Origin: Geodermatophilaceae bacterium
Lineage (GTDB): Bacteria; Actinomycetota; Actinomycetes; Mycobacteriales; Geodermatophilaceae
Length of the DNA stretch: 64,000 nucleotides
Assembly: GCA_013812145.1 (NCBI GenBank)
Contig: JACCTY010000098.1
Span: forward strand, 19,044 to 83,043
Direction: 5' to 3'
The notes under the pieces: model-generated
Seen by the model: the letters and a program-made list of their open reading frames with translations, nothing else
Told to the model about the DNA's origin: nothing
The model's database searches: none
Made by a program: the position numbers and the translations under genes
Shown here: positions 7,914 through 17,472 of the stretch, in pieces
Numbering within the stretch: position 1 is the first letter of the stretch
How the letters are laid out: every line of letters starts with the position of its first letter

Positions 7914-9133
7914 GAGTGCGCCTCCTGGGTTTGGCGGGGCGACAGGGCCAGGTCGGGGGCGAGCGGGACACGCAACGTGAACGTCGAGCCGGCGCCGAGC
8001 TGGCTGCTCACCCGGACTCCCCCGCCATGGTTGGTGGCGATGTGCTTGACGATGGCCAGGCCCAGTCCGTTGCCTCCGGTGGCGGTGGCGCGGGCCGGGT
8101 CGACCCGGTAGAAGCGCTCGAAGATGCGGGCCTGGTCGCCGGGCGGGATGCCCTCGCCCTGGTCGATCACCGCGATCTCGGCGAAGCCGGACTGGCTCCG
8201 CGCGGCCACGGTCACGGTCGTGCCGGGGCTGCTGTACGCAACCGCGTTCGCCAGTAGGTTCGTCAACGCTGTCACCAACTGACCCTCGGCCCCCAGCACG
8301 ACCTCCTCCGCGGCTCCGCTGACGGAAAGTCTGATCGCCCTGGCGTCGGCCGCCAGTCGGGTTCGGTCCATCGCCTCAGCAATAACGACCCGCACCGAGA
8401 CCGGGTTGCGTTCGGGCAGCGGCTCGCCGCCCTGCAGCCGGGACAAGTCGATCAGCTCCCGGACCAGCCGGTTCAGGCGCTGCGCCTCGTGCACAGCTCG
8501 AGCGGAGAATCGGCGGATCGCCTCCGGGTCGTTGGACGCGTCCTGCATCGCCTCGGCCAGCAGGGACAGCGCCCCCACCGGGGTCTTCAGCTCGTGGCTG
8601 ACGTTGGCCATGAAGTCCCGGCGTACGTCCTCGATCCTCCTCGATTCGGTGACGTCAAGCAGAAGCAACGCGACCGTCCCCCGATTGTCCAGGCGCATGG
8701 CCTGTACGCCGACGGTGCGCGGGCCGGCACCCAGCAACTCCGCCGTCAACCGCACGTCCTCCTGCCGTTGGCCGGTACGCCGAACCGTGGCGGCGAGCCG
8801 GAGCAGGTGCGGCACCGCCAGCTCGCGGCCCCTGACCACGCCGAGCCCCCGGGCCGCGGCATTCGCCAGAATGACCGAGTCGTCGGCGTCCACGACCACG
8901 GCGCCAGGTTCCATGAGTTCCACCACGCGACGTGCGACGTCGAAGCCCACCGTGGGCTGCGTCGGTTCAGTCGCCGATCGGCGGCGCATCGCGACCAGGG
9001 CGAGCGCCAAGGAGATGCCCGCCACGAGTCCCGCCAGCGCGATCAGGGCCTCCACGCGATGATCGTAGATCTGCCGCCCGACACTGTTGACCAGTGGCGA
9101 CGGGCGGCGCGGAGTTGGTCGGCCAGAGTTCAC
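7910..9133 (-). CDS. senX3: Sensor histidine kinase SenX3
   Basis: A 407-residue membrane kinase. One N-terminal transmembrane helix (about 29-49) is followed by a PAS-like domain (about 65-160), the HisKA dimerisation helix with phospho-acceptor His180 in MANVSHELKTP, and an ATPase domain with the N box, DQGEGIPP and GNGLGLAIVKHI. It is cotranscribed with regX3 (4-bp overlap) and follows mshA, the ybjN-like gene and gpmA, the conserved actinobacterial order. The single transmembrane helix and intracellular PAS agree with sensing through the Pst transporter and PhoU rather than an extracellular ligand. Confidence 0.94.
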   Translation of the reverse strand: MNSGRPTPRRPSPLVNSVGRQIYDHRVEALIALAGLVAGISLALALVAMRRRSATEPTQPTVGFDVARRVVELMEPGAVVVDADDSVILANAAARGLGVVRGRELAVPHLLRLAATVRRTGQRQEDVRLTAELLGAGPRTVGVQAMRLDNRGTVALLLLDVTESRRIEDVRRDFMANVSHELKTPVGALSLLAEAMQDASNDPEAIRRFSARAVHEAQRLNRLVRELIDLSRLQGGEPLPERNPVSVRVVIAEAMDRTRLAADARAIRLSVSGAAEEVVLGAEGQLVTALTNLLANAVAYSSPGTTVTVAARSQSGFAEIAVIDQGEGIPPGDQARIFERFYRVDPARATATGGNGLGLAIVKHIATNHGGGVRVSSQLGAGSTFTLRVPLAPDLALSPRQTQEAHS

Positions 9134-9155
9134 CCGCCGGAAGCTCCGCGTTTGC

Positions 9156-9902
9156 CTATCGGCCTTGGTTCTTCACCGCTTCGATCGCCGCAGCCGCCGC
9201 CTCTGGATCGAGGTACTGGCCGCCGGGGGTCCGTGGCCGCAACTGCTCGTCCAGGTCGTAGCGCACCGGCACTCCAGTCGGGATGTTCAGCGCCACGACT
9301 GCCTTGTCGCTCAGGTCGTCCAGATGCTTCACGAGCGCCCGGAGGCTGTTGCCGTGCGCGACGACCAGGACCGTACGACCCGTCGTCAGGTCGGGCACGA
9401 TGGCGTCGTACCAGTACGGCAGCATTCGAACGACGACATCCTTGAGGCATTCGGTGTCCGGTCGCAGTTCCGGCGGAAGTGCGATGTACCGCGGGTCGTC
9501 GTACTGACTCCATTCGCCGTCGCGGGGCAGCGGCGGCGGCGGCGTGTCGTACGAGCGGCGCCAGAGCAGGAACTGCTCCTCGCCGTACTCCTTGAGCGTC
9601 GCGGCCTTGTCCTTGCCCTGTAGCGCGCCGTAGTGGCGCTCGTTCAGCCGCCAGCTCCGGCGTACCGGGATCCACGACCGCTCGGCGGTGGACAGGGTGG
9701 CGGTCGCCGTCTCGATCGCGCGGCGCAGCACAGATGTGTGGAGTACGTCGGGGAGCAGATCGTGCTCCACCAGGAGTTCACCGCCGCGCCGGGCTTCCTG
9801 GAACCCGAGGTCGGTCAGGCCCACGTCCACCCAGCCGGTGAACAGATTCTTCTCGTTCCAGTCGCTCTGCCCGTGCCGGAGCAGGACCAGGGTGCCGATC
9901 AC
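9156..9902 (-). CDS. gpmA: 2,3-bisphosphoglycerate-dependent phosphoglycerate mutase
   Basis: A 248-residue glycolytic mutase interconverting 3- and 2-phosphoglycerate. The phosphohistidine signature [10 protein letters not shown] is at the N-terminus, with [11 protein letters not shown] and the second catalytic His in [14 protein letters not shown] 9902 is the start: the encoded [11 protein letters not shown] is the family N-terminus, and it overlaps the end of the ybjN-like gene by 4 bp. Longer frames upstream are shadows. Confidence 0.94.
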   Translation of the reverse strand: MIGTLVLLRHGQSDWNEKNLFTGWVDVGLTDLGFQEARRGGELLVEHDLLPDVLHTSVLRRAIETATATLSTAERSWIPVRRSWRLNERHYGALQGKDKAATLKEYGEEQFLLWRRSYDTPPPPLPRDGEWSQYDDPRYIALPPELRPDTECLKDVVVRMLPYWYDAIVPDLTTGRTVLVVAHGNSLRALVKHLDDLSDKAVVALNIPTGVPVRYDLDEQLRPRTPGGQYLDPEAAAAAIEAVKNQGR

Positions 9903-10399
9903 CGACCCATCCTGGCATCGGGGTCGGCGAACGCGGCGAACGCCCGCAGGTTGGCGAGTGACTCCCCGCGTTTCGCCCGCCACTCCCATTCCCGCCTGAT
10001 CGACGACCCGAAGCCGATCTCCAGCATCGTGTTGAAATGCTCGTCCGCGTAGCTCAGCACCGCGCCGAGCAGCCGATCGAGTTCATCTGCGTCCACAGTG
10101 GACAGTGGCAACCGCCCGGTGAGGTAGATGTCGCCGACCTGGTCGATGCTGAACGCGACGCCGAACAGCTTGGCGTTCAGCTGGAGCAGGTACTCCCACA
10201 GCTGCTCACGGTTCTCGTCCGGCTGCCGGCAGACGAACGCCGATACCCGCAACGAGTGCTCGCCGACGACGAGCCAGCAGTTCGTCTGCAGCTTCTTCTC
10301 TCCCGGCAACGTCACGAGATACCGCCCCGGCCCCGGCGACTGGTAGTCCAGCCCCCGCTCGCCGAGGGCGGCGCGGATGACGTCGTCGGGGACAGTCAT
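9899..10399 (-). CDS. YbjN domain protein
   Basis: A 166-residue protein with the YbjN fold, a T3SS-chaperone-like alpha/beta domain ([42 protein letters not shown]). It lies in its conserved place between mshA and gpmA with 4-bp overlaps on both sides, so the three genes are probably translationally coupled. The function is unknown; YbjN proteins are usually described as putative regulators or chaperone-like proteins. Confidence 0.88.
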   Translation of the reverse strand: MTVPDDVIRAALGERGLDYQSPGPGRYLVTLPGEKKLQTNCWLVVGEHSLRVSAFVCRQPDENREQLWEYLLQLNAKLFGVAFSIDQVGDIYLTGRLPLSTVDADELDRLLGAVLSYADEHFNTMLEIGFGSSIRREWEWRAKRGESLANLRAFAAFADPDARMGR

Positions 10400-11694
10400 C
10401 CGACCACCGGCACGGCGTACGACGGAGCATGCCTCGCCTCGGCGTACACCGCGAGCAGCTCGCCGGCGGTGCGGTCCCACGAGAAGCCGGTCGCATATTG
10501 GACGGCACCGGCGGCGAGCGATGCGGCGAGCGGCTTGTCCACGATCAACCGGCGTACCGCGGCGGCGTAATCGGCCGGGTCGTGCCCGGCCACGAGCAGG
10601 CCCGACCGCCCGTGGGAGACGGCCGTGGTCAGCCCGCCCACCGCCGCCGCGACGACAGGTGTGCCGCAGGCCTGTGACTCGAGGGCGACCAGGCCGAAGG
10701 ACTCGTTGTAGCTCGGCACCACCGTCACGTCGGCGGCCCGGTAGAAGTCGGCTAACCGGTCCGGCGAGACCGGCCGTTCGAAGCGCATCTGCTCGGCGAT
10801 TCCCAGGTGTGCGGCCAGATTCTGCAGCGCGTGCGGCTCGTCCAGGCCGGTGCCGCTCGGCGCACCGACGACAATGACCCGCAGCCGGCGAGCCAGGTCG
10901 GGATCGTCCTCGACCAGCCGTGCGGCGGCGCGCAGCAGAATGTCGGGTGCCTTGAGCGGCTGGATCCGTCCCACGAAGAGCAGGACGAGGGCGTCGGTCG
11001 GTACCCCCACGGCGGCGCGGGCAATTGCCTGGTCACCGGACTGGTACCGGTCGAGGTCGACACCAGGAGCGATCGTGTGCACCCGGTCCGGGTCCGCGGC
11101 GTACAGGGTGACGAGGTCGCGGGCCTCCTGGCCGGTGGAGGCGATCAGCCGGTCGGCCTCCGCCACCACCTGCTCCTCGCCGATCACCCGCGCGCGCGGC
11201 TCGGGCATGTCGCCATCGGCCAGCAGGGAGTTCTTCACCTTGGCCAGAGTGTGGGCGCTGTGGATCAGCGGCACCCCCCACCGGTCACGGGCCAGCCAGC
11301 CGACCTGGCCCGACAGCCAGTAGTGCGAGTGGATCAAGTCGAAGTAGCCCGGCTCGTGCATCGCCTCGGCGCGCAGGACACCGCTGGTGAACGCGCACAG
11401 CTGAGCCGGCAGATCGTTCTTACCAAGGCCTTCGTACGGTCCGGCGATCACATGGTGGACGGTGACGCCGGGAGCCATCTCGACAACCGGTGGGAGGTCG
11501 CTGGACGTCGCGCGGGTGAAGATCTCCACGTCGATGCCCCACGCGGCGAGCCGGCGAGACACCTCGACGATGTAGACGTTCATGCCGCCGGCGTCCCCCG
11601 CGCCCGGTTGGTCCAGCGGGCTGGTGTGCACCGACAGCGTTGCGACCCGCCGCGGCAGCCGGGCAGGCGTGGGGGTCCCATTGACCGCGTCCAT
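10396..11694 (-). CDS. mshA: D-inositol-3-phosphate glycosyltransferase MshA
   Basis: A 432-residue GT4 glycosyltransferase that makes 1-O-(GlcNAc)-inositol-3-phosphate, the first step of mycothiol synthesis. Features are the N-terminal [18 protein letters not shown] loop, IHSHYWLSG, the UDP-sugar site [13 protein letters not shown] and the C-terminal [20 protein letters not shown] motif with the GT4 E-x7-E. It heads the mshA-ybjN-gpmA-senX3-regX3 run. Together with mshD at 32 kb it shows the organism makes mycothiol. Confidence 0.95.
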   Translation of the reverse strand: MDAVNGTPTPARLPRRVATLSVHTSPLDQPGAGDAGGMNVYIVEVSRRLAAWGIDVEIFTRATSSDLPPVVEMAPGVTVHHVIAGPYEGLGKNDLPAQLCAFTSGVLRAEAMHEPGYFDLIHSHYWLSGQVGWLARDRWGVPLIHSAHTLAKVKNSLLADGDMPEPRARVIGEEQVVAEADRLIASTGQEARDLVTLYAADPDRVHTIAPGVDLDRYQSGDQAIARAAVGVPTDALVLLFVGRIQPLKAPDILLRAAARLVEDDPDLARRLRVIVVGAPSGTGLDEPHALQNLAAHLGIAEQMRFERPVSPDRLADFYRAADVTVVPSYNESFGLVALESQACGTPVVAAAVGGLTTAVSHGRSGLLVAGHDPADYAAAVRRLIVDKPLAASLAAGAVQYATGFSWDRTAGELLAVYAEARHAPSYAVPVVG

Positions 11695-11738
11695 GCCCCA
11701 CCCCTCCTCAGCCGTACCGTTCGGGCAAGATCGCCCTC

Positions 11739-12512
11739 ATGAGCGCCAACCCCATCGGAGTTGTTCCTGATTCCCCAACCCGGGTGGCGGTCGTCACCGG
11801 AGCGAGCAGCGGGATCGGCGCGGCGACGGCGCGGCGGCTGGCCGCGGACGGCTTCCACGTCGTACTAGGTGCCCGGCGTGCCGACCGGATCGAACAACTG
11901 GCCGCGGAGCTGAGCGGCGAGGCGTACCCGCTGGACGTCACCGACCAGGCGTCGGTGGACGCGTTCTGCTCCGCCGTACCGGTGGCTCATGTCCTGGTCA
12001 ACAACGCCGGCGGCGCGGTCGGGATGGACCCGGTCGCGACCGCCGATGTCGAGGACTGGGCGCGGATGTACGACGTCAACGTGCTCGGGGTGGTTCGGAT
12101 GACGCAGGCGCTGCTGCCCGCGCTGATCGCCAGCGGCCGCGGCGACGTCGTGTTCGTGGGGTCGACGGCGGGAATGATCAACTATGAGGGCGGTGCGGGC
12201 TACACCGCCGCGAAGCACGGGACCCATGCGGTCGCGGAGACGCTGCGGCTGGAGCTGTGCGGTCAGCCGGTCCGGGTGATGGTCGTCGCGCCAGGGATGG
12301 TCAGGACCGAGGAGTTTTCCCTGCACCGCTTCGGCGGGGACAGCGAGCGGGCCGAAGCGGTGTACGCCGGCGTACGGGAACCGCTCGTCGCCGAGGACAT
12401 CGCCGACTGCATCGGCTGGATGGTCACCCGGCCGCACCACGTCAACGTGGACCTGCTCGTGGTCCGGCCGATCGCCCAGGCCGCCCAGCACAAGGTCCAC
12501 CGCGAAAGTTAG
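11739..12512 (+). CDS. Short-chain dehydrogenase/reductase
   Basis: A 257-residue classical SDR. The dinucleotide motif TGASSGIG is near residue 20, then NNAG, the catalytic Ser in FVGSTAG and the YTAAKH catalytic Tyr-Lys pair. The segment after GARRAD lacks an acidic residue at the end of the second strand and carries Arg residues, suggesting NADP preference (inference). The substrate is unknown. Its end overlaps the convergent acyl-CoA dehydrogenase by 4 bp. Confidence 0.88.
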   Translation: MSANPIGVVPDSPTRVAVVTGASSGIGAATARRLAADGFHVVLGARRADRIEQLAAELSGEAYPLDVTDQASVDAFCSAVPVAHVLVNNAGGAVGMDPVATADVEDWARMYDVNVLGVVRMTQALLPALIASGRGDVVFVGSTAGMINYEGGAGYTAAKHGTHAVAETLRLELCGQPVRVMVVAPGMVRTEEFSLHRFGGDSERAEAVYAGVREPLVAEDIADCIGWMVTRPHHVNVDLLVVRPIAQAAQHKVHRES

Positions 12513-13678
12513 GTGAACGCGGCGAGGCCGGTGATGGCCTGGCCGAGTACCAGCGTGTGCACCTCGGAGGTGCCCTCGTACGTGAGCACCGACTCGAGAT
12601 TGTTCATGTGCCGGATCACGGGATACTCCAGCGTCACCCCACTCGCGCCGAGCACGGTGCGCGCCTCGCGGCAGATCTTGAGCGCCTCCCGGCAGTTGTT
12701 GAGCTTGCCGATGCTCACCTGTTCCGGCGTCAGCCCGACCGCATCCTTGCGCCGCCCCAGATGCATGGCCAGCAGCAGACCCTTGTGCAGCTCCAGCGCC
12801 ATGTTCACGAGCTTTGCCTGGGTCAGCTGGAAGCCGCCGATCGGCCGGTCGAACTGCACCCGCGTCTTGGCGTACTCCACGGCGCACTCGTACGACGACC
12901 GCGCCGCGCCCATCGAGCCGAAGATGATCCCGAACCGCGCCTCGGTGAGGCAGCCCAGCGGCCCGGCGATGCCCCTCGCCTCGGGCAGCATCGCGTCGGC
13001 GGGCAGCCGCACGTCGTCGAGCAGCAGTTCGCTGGTGACTGACGCCCGCAGCGACATCTTGCGGGTGATGTTCCGTGTGCTGAAGCCCTCCGTGCCGGCT
13101 GGGACGAGGAAGCCGCGCACCCCTTCTTCGGCCCGCGCCCATACGATCGCGACGTCGGCGATCGAGCCGTTCGTGATCCACATCTTGGTGCCGTTGAGGA
13201 TCCAGTCGTCCCCCTCTTTTCGGGCGGTGGCGCGCATCCCGGCCGGGTTCGAGCCGAAGTCCGGCTCGGTCAAACCGAAGCAGCCGATTGCCCTACCGGC
13301 AGCCATCTCGGGCAGCCAACGCTGCTTCTGCTCCTCGCTGCCGTACTTCCAGATCGCGAACATCGCCAGCGATCCCTGCACGGAGACCATGCTGCGCAGT
13401 CCCGAGTCGATCGCCTCTAGTTCCAGGCAGGCCAGCCCGTACGCAGTCGCGCTGGTCCCGGCACAGCCGTAGCCCTCGAGATGCATGCCGAGCAGACCGA
13501 GTTCGCCGAGTTCCGGTGCGAGTTCGCGCGGGATGTGTCCTTCCTCGAACCACTCCGCAATGTGTGGCGCCACCCGCTTCTCCCCGAAGCTCCTGACTGT
13601 CTCGCGGATCGCCCGTTCCTCCGCGGTGAGCATCTCGTCGATACCGAGCAGGTCAGTGGGGTCTGCGGCAGCGGGCAT
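12509..13678 (-). CDS. Acyl-CoA dehydrogenase, glutaryl-CoA dehydrogenase type
   Basis: A 389-residue flavin acyl-CoA dehydrogenase. FAD-binding segments CFGLTEPDFGSNP and MWITNGSIADVAIVWA are present. The catalytic Glu falls in the C-terminal TYEGTSEVHTLVLG, and the Arg in SGLRSMVSVQ corresponds to the residue that binds the distal carboxylate in glutaryl-CoA dehydrogenases. This points to glutaryl-CoA oxidative decarboxylation to crotonyl-CoA (lysine or aromatic breakdown), though other short-chain substrates are possible. No pathway partner is adjacent. Confidence 0.87.
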   Translation of the reverse strand: MPAAADPTDLLGIDEMLTAEERAIRETVRSFGEKRVAPHIAEWFEEGHIPRELAPELGELGLLGMHLEGYGCAGTSATAYGLACLELEAIDSGLRSMVSVQGSLAMFAIWKYGSEEQKQRWLPEMAAGRAIGCFGLTEPDFGSNPAGMRATARKEGDDWILNGTKMWITNGSIADVAIVWARAEEGVRGFLVPAGTEGFSTRNITRKMSLRASVTSELLLDDVRLPADAMLPEARGIAGPLGCLTEARFGIIFGSMGAARSSYECAVEYAKTRVQFDRPIGGFQLTQAKLVNMALELHKGLLLAMHLGRRKDAVGLTPEQVSIGKLNNCREALKICREARTVLGASGVTLEYPVIRHMNNLESVLTYEGTSEVHTLVLGQAITGLAAFT

Positions 13679-13688
13679 GCGCGGTCTC

Positions 13689-14735
13689 CTAGAGAGTGCA
13701 GTTGACGAACTTGGGCTCGGGACGCAGTTCTACACCGAACCGGGTTCTGGTGCCGTCGCGCACCTGGCGCGCCAGGGTCAAGAGGTCCGCCGTGCGGGCG
13801 GCGCCCCGGTTCGTCAGCGCGAGCGTGTGCTTCGTGGACAGCCGCACGGGTCCGTCGCCGTACCCCTTCGTGAACCCGGACTGCTCGATCAGCCAGCCGG
13901 CGGACAGCTTCGTTCCCGACTCGGCCGGCCAGGACGGGTACGCCGTTCCGGGCTCCAGGCGCCGCTCGAACGCCGCCAGCTCCGCCTCGTCGAGGATCGG
14001 GTTGGTGAAGAAGGACCCGGCGCTCCAGGTGTCGTTGTCGTCGGGGTCCAGCACCATGCCCTTTCCGCGGCGCAGTTCCAGTACGGCGTCCCGTACCTCG
14101 GCGAGCGGCACCTGGGCACCGGGTTGTACGCCGAGTGCACGGGCAAGTTCGGCGTACGCGATGGGTCGGCTCAGTACCGAGATAGGCAGCCGGAGTCCCA
14201 CGTCCAGGACGACGTACCGATCGGTGTGCTTCAAGCGGCTTGTCCGGTAGCCGAACGCACAGTCCACAGTGGACAGTACGGCGACCATGTCTGCATCACG
14301 GTCCCAAACGGTGACGTCGGTGAGCGTCTGTGCGACGTCCTGGCCGTAGGCGCCGACGTTCTGCACGGGCGTAGCGCCGGTCCGGCCCGGGATCCCGGAC
14401 AGGCACTCGATTCCCGCCCACCCCGCCGTCACGGCGCGGGCCACCAGGCCGTCCCAGTCGGCGCCGGCGGCGACGCGGAGCAGCACCTCGTCGCCGTCCC
14501 GGCGTACGTCGATGCCGTCGGTCCGGATCAGCACGGTGACGCCTGGCCAGCCCTCGTCGGCGACGACGAGGTTGCTGCCGCCGCCGACCAGGAGCACCGG
14601 CTCACCAGCCGCATCAGCCGTCCGGACGGCGGCGACCAGTTCCGGGGCCGTGCCGGTGCAGACGAGCCGCCCAACCGGGCCGCCGAGCCGCAACGTCGTC
14701 AGCTCGGCGAGCGTCAGGACGGCGACCTCGGACAC
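13689..14735 (-). CDS. murB: UDP-N-acetylmuramate dehydrogenase
   Basis: A 348-residue MurB, the NADPH-dependent reductase that makes UDP-MurNAc for peptidoglycan. The FAD-binding VLLVGGGSNLVV, SGIPGRTGATPVQNVGAYGQ and YRTSRLKHTDRYV segments are present, as are the catalytic Ser in SAGSFFTNP and the C-terminal Glu in RPEPKFVN. The actinobacterial form is on the long side. The gene overlaps the end of the ECF42 sigma gene by 22 bp, an unusual arrangement that may couple expression. Confidence 0.94.
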   Translation of the reverse strand: MSEVAVLTLAELTTLRLGGPVGRLVCTGTAPELVAAVRTADAAGEPVLLVGGGSNLVVADEGWPGVTVLIRTDGIDVRRDGDEVLLRVAAGADWDGLVARAVTAGWAGIECLSGIPGRTGATPVQNVGAYGQDVAQTLTDVTVWDRDADMVAVLSTVDCAFGYRTSRLKHTDRYVVLDVGLRLPISVLSRPIAYAELARALGVQPGAQVPLAEVRDAVLELRRGKGMVLDPDDNDTWSAGSFFTNPILDEAELAAFERRLEPGTAYPSWPAESGTKLSAGWLIEQSGFTKGYGDGPVRLSTKHTLALTNRGAARTADLLTLARQVRDGTRTRFGVELRPEPKFVNCTL

Positions 14736-15985
14736 GCGCCCACCGTAATTGCCGCGGCGCGCTCCTGCAGCAGAGCGCGCACCCGCATGTTCTGCGTCAT
14801 CGACGCCGCGCGCAGGAACTCCGCATGCGCCTCCTCGAGGCGTCCCAGCTTGGCGAGCAGGTCTCCTCGCACGCTGGCAAGCAGGTGGTACCCGTCGAGC
14901 GCCGACGTCTCGGCGATGGCATCGACGAGCTCGAGGCCCGCGGCGGGGCCGTACGCCATACCGAGCGCGACCGCCCGGTTCAGGTCGACCACCGGCGAGG
15001 GCATGAGCTGGGACAGCGCGTCGTACAACGCCGTGATGCGCAACCAGTCGGTGAGCTCCGGCCGGACAGCGCGGGCGTGACAGGCGGCGATCGCGGCCTG
15101 CAGCGCGTAGATGCCGGCCGCCCCGCCAAGCCCCCGGGCGCGGTCGAGCGCCCGGAGACCGCGACCGATGAGGAGATGATCCCAGCGCGCACGGTCCTGA
15201 TCGAGCAATCGGACCGGCCGGCCATCCGGGCCGACCCGGGCATGCAGGCGAGACGCCTGGAGCTCCATGAGCGCCACCAGACCGTGGACCTCCGGCTCAC
15301 GCGGCGCGAGTTCGGCCAGGATGCGGCCGAGGCGCAGCGCGTCCTCGCAGAGGGACGGTCGCATCCAATCGCCCCCTGCGGTTGCCGCATACCCCTCGTT
15401 GAAGATCAGGTAGACGACCTCCAGGACCGCCGGCAGCCGAGCGGCGAGCTCGTCCCCGCTAGGTACCTCGAACGGCACCCGGGCCGCGGCGAGGGTCTTC
15501 TTCGCCCGGACGATCCGCTGGGCAATCGTCGATGTCGACACGAGGAACGCCCTGGCGATCTCCTCCGTACGCAGCCCGCCAAGCAAGCGAAGGGTGAGGG
15601 CGACCCGCCCTTCGGTAGCCAACACTGGGTGGCAGCACGTGAAGATGAGGCTCAGCAGGTCGTCGCCGATCTCGTCGTCCCGCGAGGCGTCGATCTGCAC
15701 AGTCGTCATGAGGTCACGAGCGACCTGGTCCTGCTTCTGCTCGAGCCGCCTGCTGCGCCGGATCTGGTCGATCGCCTGGTTCTTCGCCGTGGCCATGAGC
15801 CAGGCCCCCGGGTTGTCGGGCACGCCCGACTCCGGCCACTTCTCCAGTGCCGAGAGGAGTGCGTCTTGCGCGAAGTCCTCGGCCAGACCGACGTCGCGAA
15901 CCATCCTGACCAGGCCAGCGATCAACCTCGCGGACTCGATGCGCCAGACCGCCTCGATGCTGCGATGCACCGAGGGGGTCGTCAC
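14714..15985 (-). CDS. ECF sigma factor with C-terminal TPR-like domain (ECF42 type)
   Basis: A 423-residue ECF sigma factor. Region 2 (about 20-85) includes AEDFAQDALLSALEKWP and NPGAWLMATAKNQAID; region 4 (about 115-175) includes the RTEEIARAFLVSTSTIAQRIVRAK helix-turn-helix. A long C-terminal extension (about 190-420, SNF/TPR-like helices, FNEGYAAT) is characteristic of the ECF42 group, which has no anti-sigma factor and is controlled through this domain. The DGPF/YCII protein encoded just upstream is the usual genetic partner and likely target. Confidence 0.9.
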   Translation of the reverse strand: MTTPSVHRSIEAVWRIESARLIAGLVRMVRDVGLAEDFAQDALLSALEKWPESGVPDNPGAWLMATAKNQAIDQIRRSRRLEQKQDQVARDLMTTVQIDASRDDEIGDDLLSLIFTCCHPVLATEGRVALTLRLLGGLRTEEIARAFLVSTSTIAQRIVRAKKTLAAARVPFEVPSGDELAARLPAVLEVVYLIFNEGYAATAGGDWMRPSLCEDALRLGRILAELAPREPEVHGLVALMELQASRLHARVGPDGRPVRLLDQDRARWDHLLIGRGLRALDRARGLGGAAGIYALQAAIAACHARAVRPELTDWLRITALYDALSQLMPSPVVDLNRAVALGMAYGPAAGLELVDAIAETSALDGYHLLASVRGDLLAKLGRLEEAHAEFLRAASMTQNMRVRALLQERAAAITVGACPRSPS

Positions 15986-16031
15986 AGCCCGCTATTCCAG
16001 CACCTCCGGCTGAAGCGCTGCGGAGCTACCC

Positions 16032-16460
16032 CTATTCGGAGGCTTGCGTGCGGCGGCGGAGGCGCTCCTCTTGATCACGCAGCTCGGGAGTGAGCGAATC
16101 CCCGAAGTCATCCGCCTCGAACACCTGCCGGATCTCGACCTCGAAGTCCTCGTCATCGGTGTTGGGGATGCGCTTGACCCATTCGATGGCTTCTTCCTTG
16201 GACTTCACCTGGATCAGCCAGAAGCCGGCGATCAGCTCCTTGGTCTCGGTGAAGGGGCCGTCGACCACGGTGGACTTGCCACCGGTCGAGAACCTGACGC
16301 GGGCGCCCTTCGAGCTCGGGTGCAACCCCTCCCCGGCCAGCATGACGCCTGCCTGGACCAGCTCCTCGTTGTACCGGCCCATGTCGGCGAGCACCTGCTC
16401 GCTCGGCATGACGCCCGCTTCGCTGTCGTCGGTGGCCTTGATCATGACCATGAACCGCAT
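16032..16460 (-). CDS. YCII-related DGPF-domain protein
   Basis: A 142-residue protein with the dimeric alpha/beta-barrel YCII fold. MRFMVMIKATDDSEAG opens the domain and STVVDGPFTETKELIAGFWLI carries the DGPF motif that names the group. It lies 46 bp upstream of the ECF42 sigma gene on the same strand; such pairs are strongly conserved, and the DGPF genes are the direct targets of the sigma factor. The biochemical function is unknown. The C-terminal 30 residues are charged and extend beyond the domain. Confidence 0.9.
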   Translation of the reverse strand: MRFMVMIKATDDSEAGVMPSEQVLADMGRYNEELVQAGVMLAGEGLHPSSKGARVRFSTGGKSTVVDGPFTETKELIAGFWLIQVKSKEEAIEWVKRIPNTDDEDFEVEIRQVFEADDFGDSLTPELRDQEERLRRRTQASE

Positions 16461-16526
16461 GATGGCACCTCTCTCTCGGTGGGTTTACCCGTGCGACGAA
16501 CGCCGACCCACCGATTTCGACACGAC

Positions 16527-17393
16527 TCACGACTTCTTCCGCTTGGTCTTGGCTGGAACGACGTCCGGGATCGTGCGCTGGCTGTCCTTGGGTGGTCGCA
16601 CGTAACCGTCGTCGCGGTTGGCCGGGCGAGGCGGCAACGTGGGCGGCTCGGGTGTCAGGTCCTCGTACGGCACAACGGCGAGCAGGTGGTGCATGACATT
16701 GAGCCGAGCCCGCTTCTTCACGTCCGCTTCGACGACGTACCACGGCGACTCGTCGATGTCGGTGGCGGCGAACATCGCGTCCTTGGCCTTGGAGTAGTCC
16801 TGCCAGCGGTTGCGGGACTCGATGTCCATCGGCGACAGCTTCCACCGCTTGGTCGGGTCGCCGAGGCGGCCCTGAAAACGCCGTTCCTGCTCGGCATCAC
16901 TGACCGAGAACCAGTACTTGACGACCTGAACCCCGCTTCGCACCAGCATCCTTTCGAACTCTGGAGCCGAGCGCAGAAACTCCTGGTACTCCTCCTCGGT
17001 GCAGAAACCCATCACGTGCTCCACGCCGGCGCGGTTGTACCAGGACCGGTCCAGGAGCACCATCTCGCCCGCTGCTGGCAGGTGAGCTGCGTAACGCTGG
17101 AAGTACCACTGCGTCTGTTCCCGCTCGGTGGGCGTGCCCAACGCGACCACCCGAGCGTGCCGCGGATTGAGGCTCTCGGTGATGCGCTGGATCGCGCCGC
17201 CCTTGCCGGCTGCGTCTCGGCCTTCGAAGATGACGACGATCCGCAGCCCCTTGGCGCGGATCCACTCCTGCTGCTTGACGAGCTCGACCCCTAGCCGAGC
17301 GAGTTCCGCCTCGTAGTACTCGTTGTCCACCTTGGCGGTCGCGTTGGGCGTCTCCTCGACCGACCGGTCCGTGGTTTGGGTCGTCGTGGCCAT
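16527..17393 (-). CDS. ppk2: Polyphosphate kinase 2
   Basis: A 288-residue PPK2 that transfers phosphate between polyphosphate and nucleotides. The P-loop-like VIFEGRDAAGKGG starts at about residue 54, the lid DRSWYNRAGVE near 120 and KYWFSVSDAEQERRFQGR near 165. Residues after about 245 form a Pro/Lys-rich tail. ATG 17393 is fixed by GGAGG 8-12 bases upstream; the longer frame is a shadow. It may link to the phosphate-starvation genes in the window, but this is inference. Which nucleotide it prefers cannot be read. Confidence 0.92.
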   Translation of the reverse strand: MATTTQTTDRSVEETPNATAKVDNEYYEAELARLGVELVKQQEWIRAKGLRIVVIFEGRDAAGKGGAIQRITESLNPRHARVVALGTPTEREQTQWYFQRYAAHLPAAGEMVLLDRSWYNRAGVEHVMGFCTEEEYQEFLRSAPEFERMLVRSGVQVVKYWFSVSDAEQERRFQGRLGDPTKRWKLSPMDIESRNRWQDYSKAKDAMFAATDIDESPWYVVEADVKKRARLNVMHHLLAVVPYEDLTPEPPTLPPRPANRDDGYVRPPKDSQRTIPDVVPAKTKRKKS

Positions 17394-17472
17394 TGTTGCC
17401 TCCGCTGTTCGGTTGGGTCTCGTTCTACCGGCTGCGGCCGCCAGCCGCACCCCGGCTCGTACGCTGTGGCCC

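Noticed and set aside
11865..13181. A 438-codon minus-strand frame across the SDR and acyl-CoA dehydrogenase genes
   Set aside because: It is out of frame with the dehydrogenase and antisense to the SDR.
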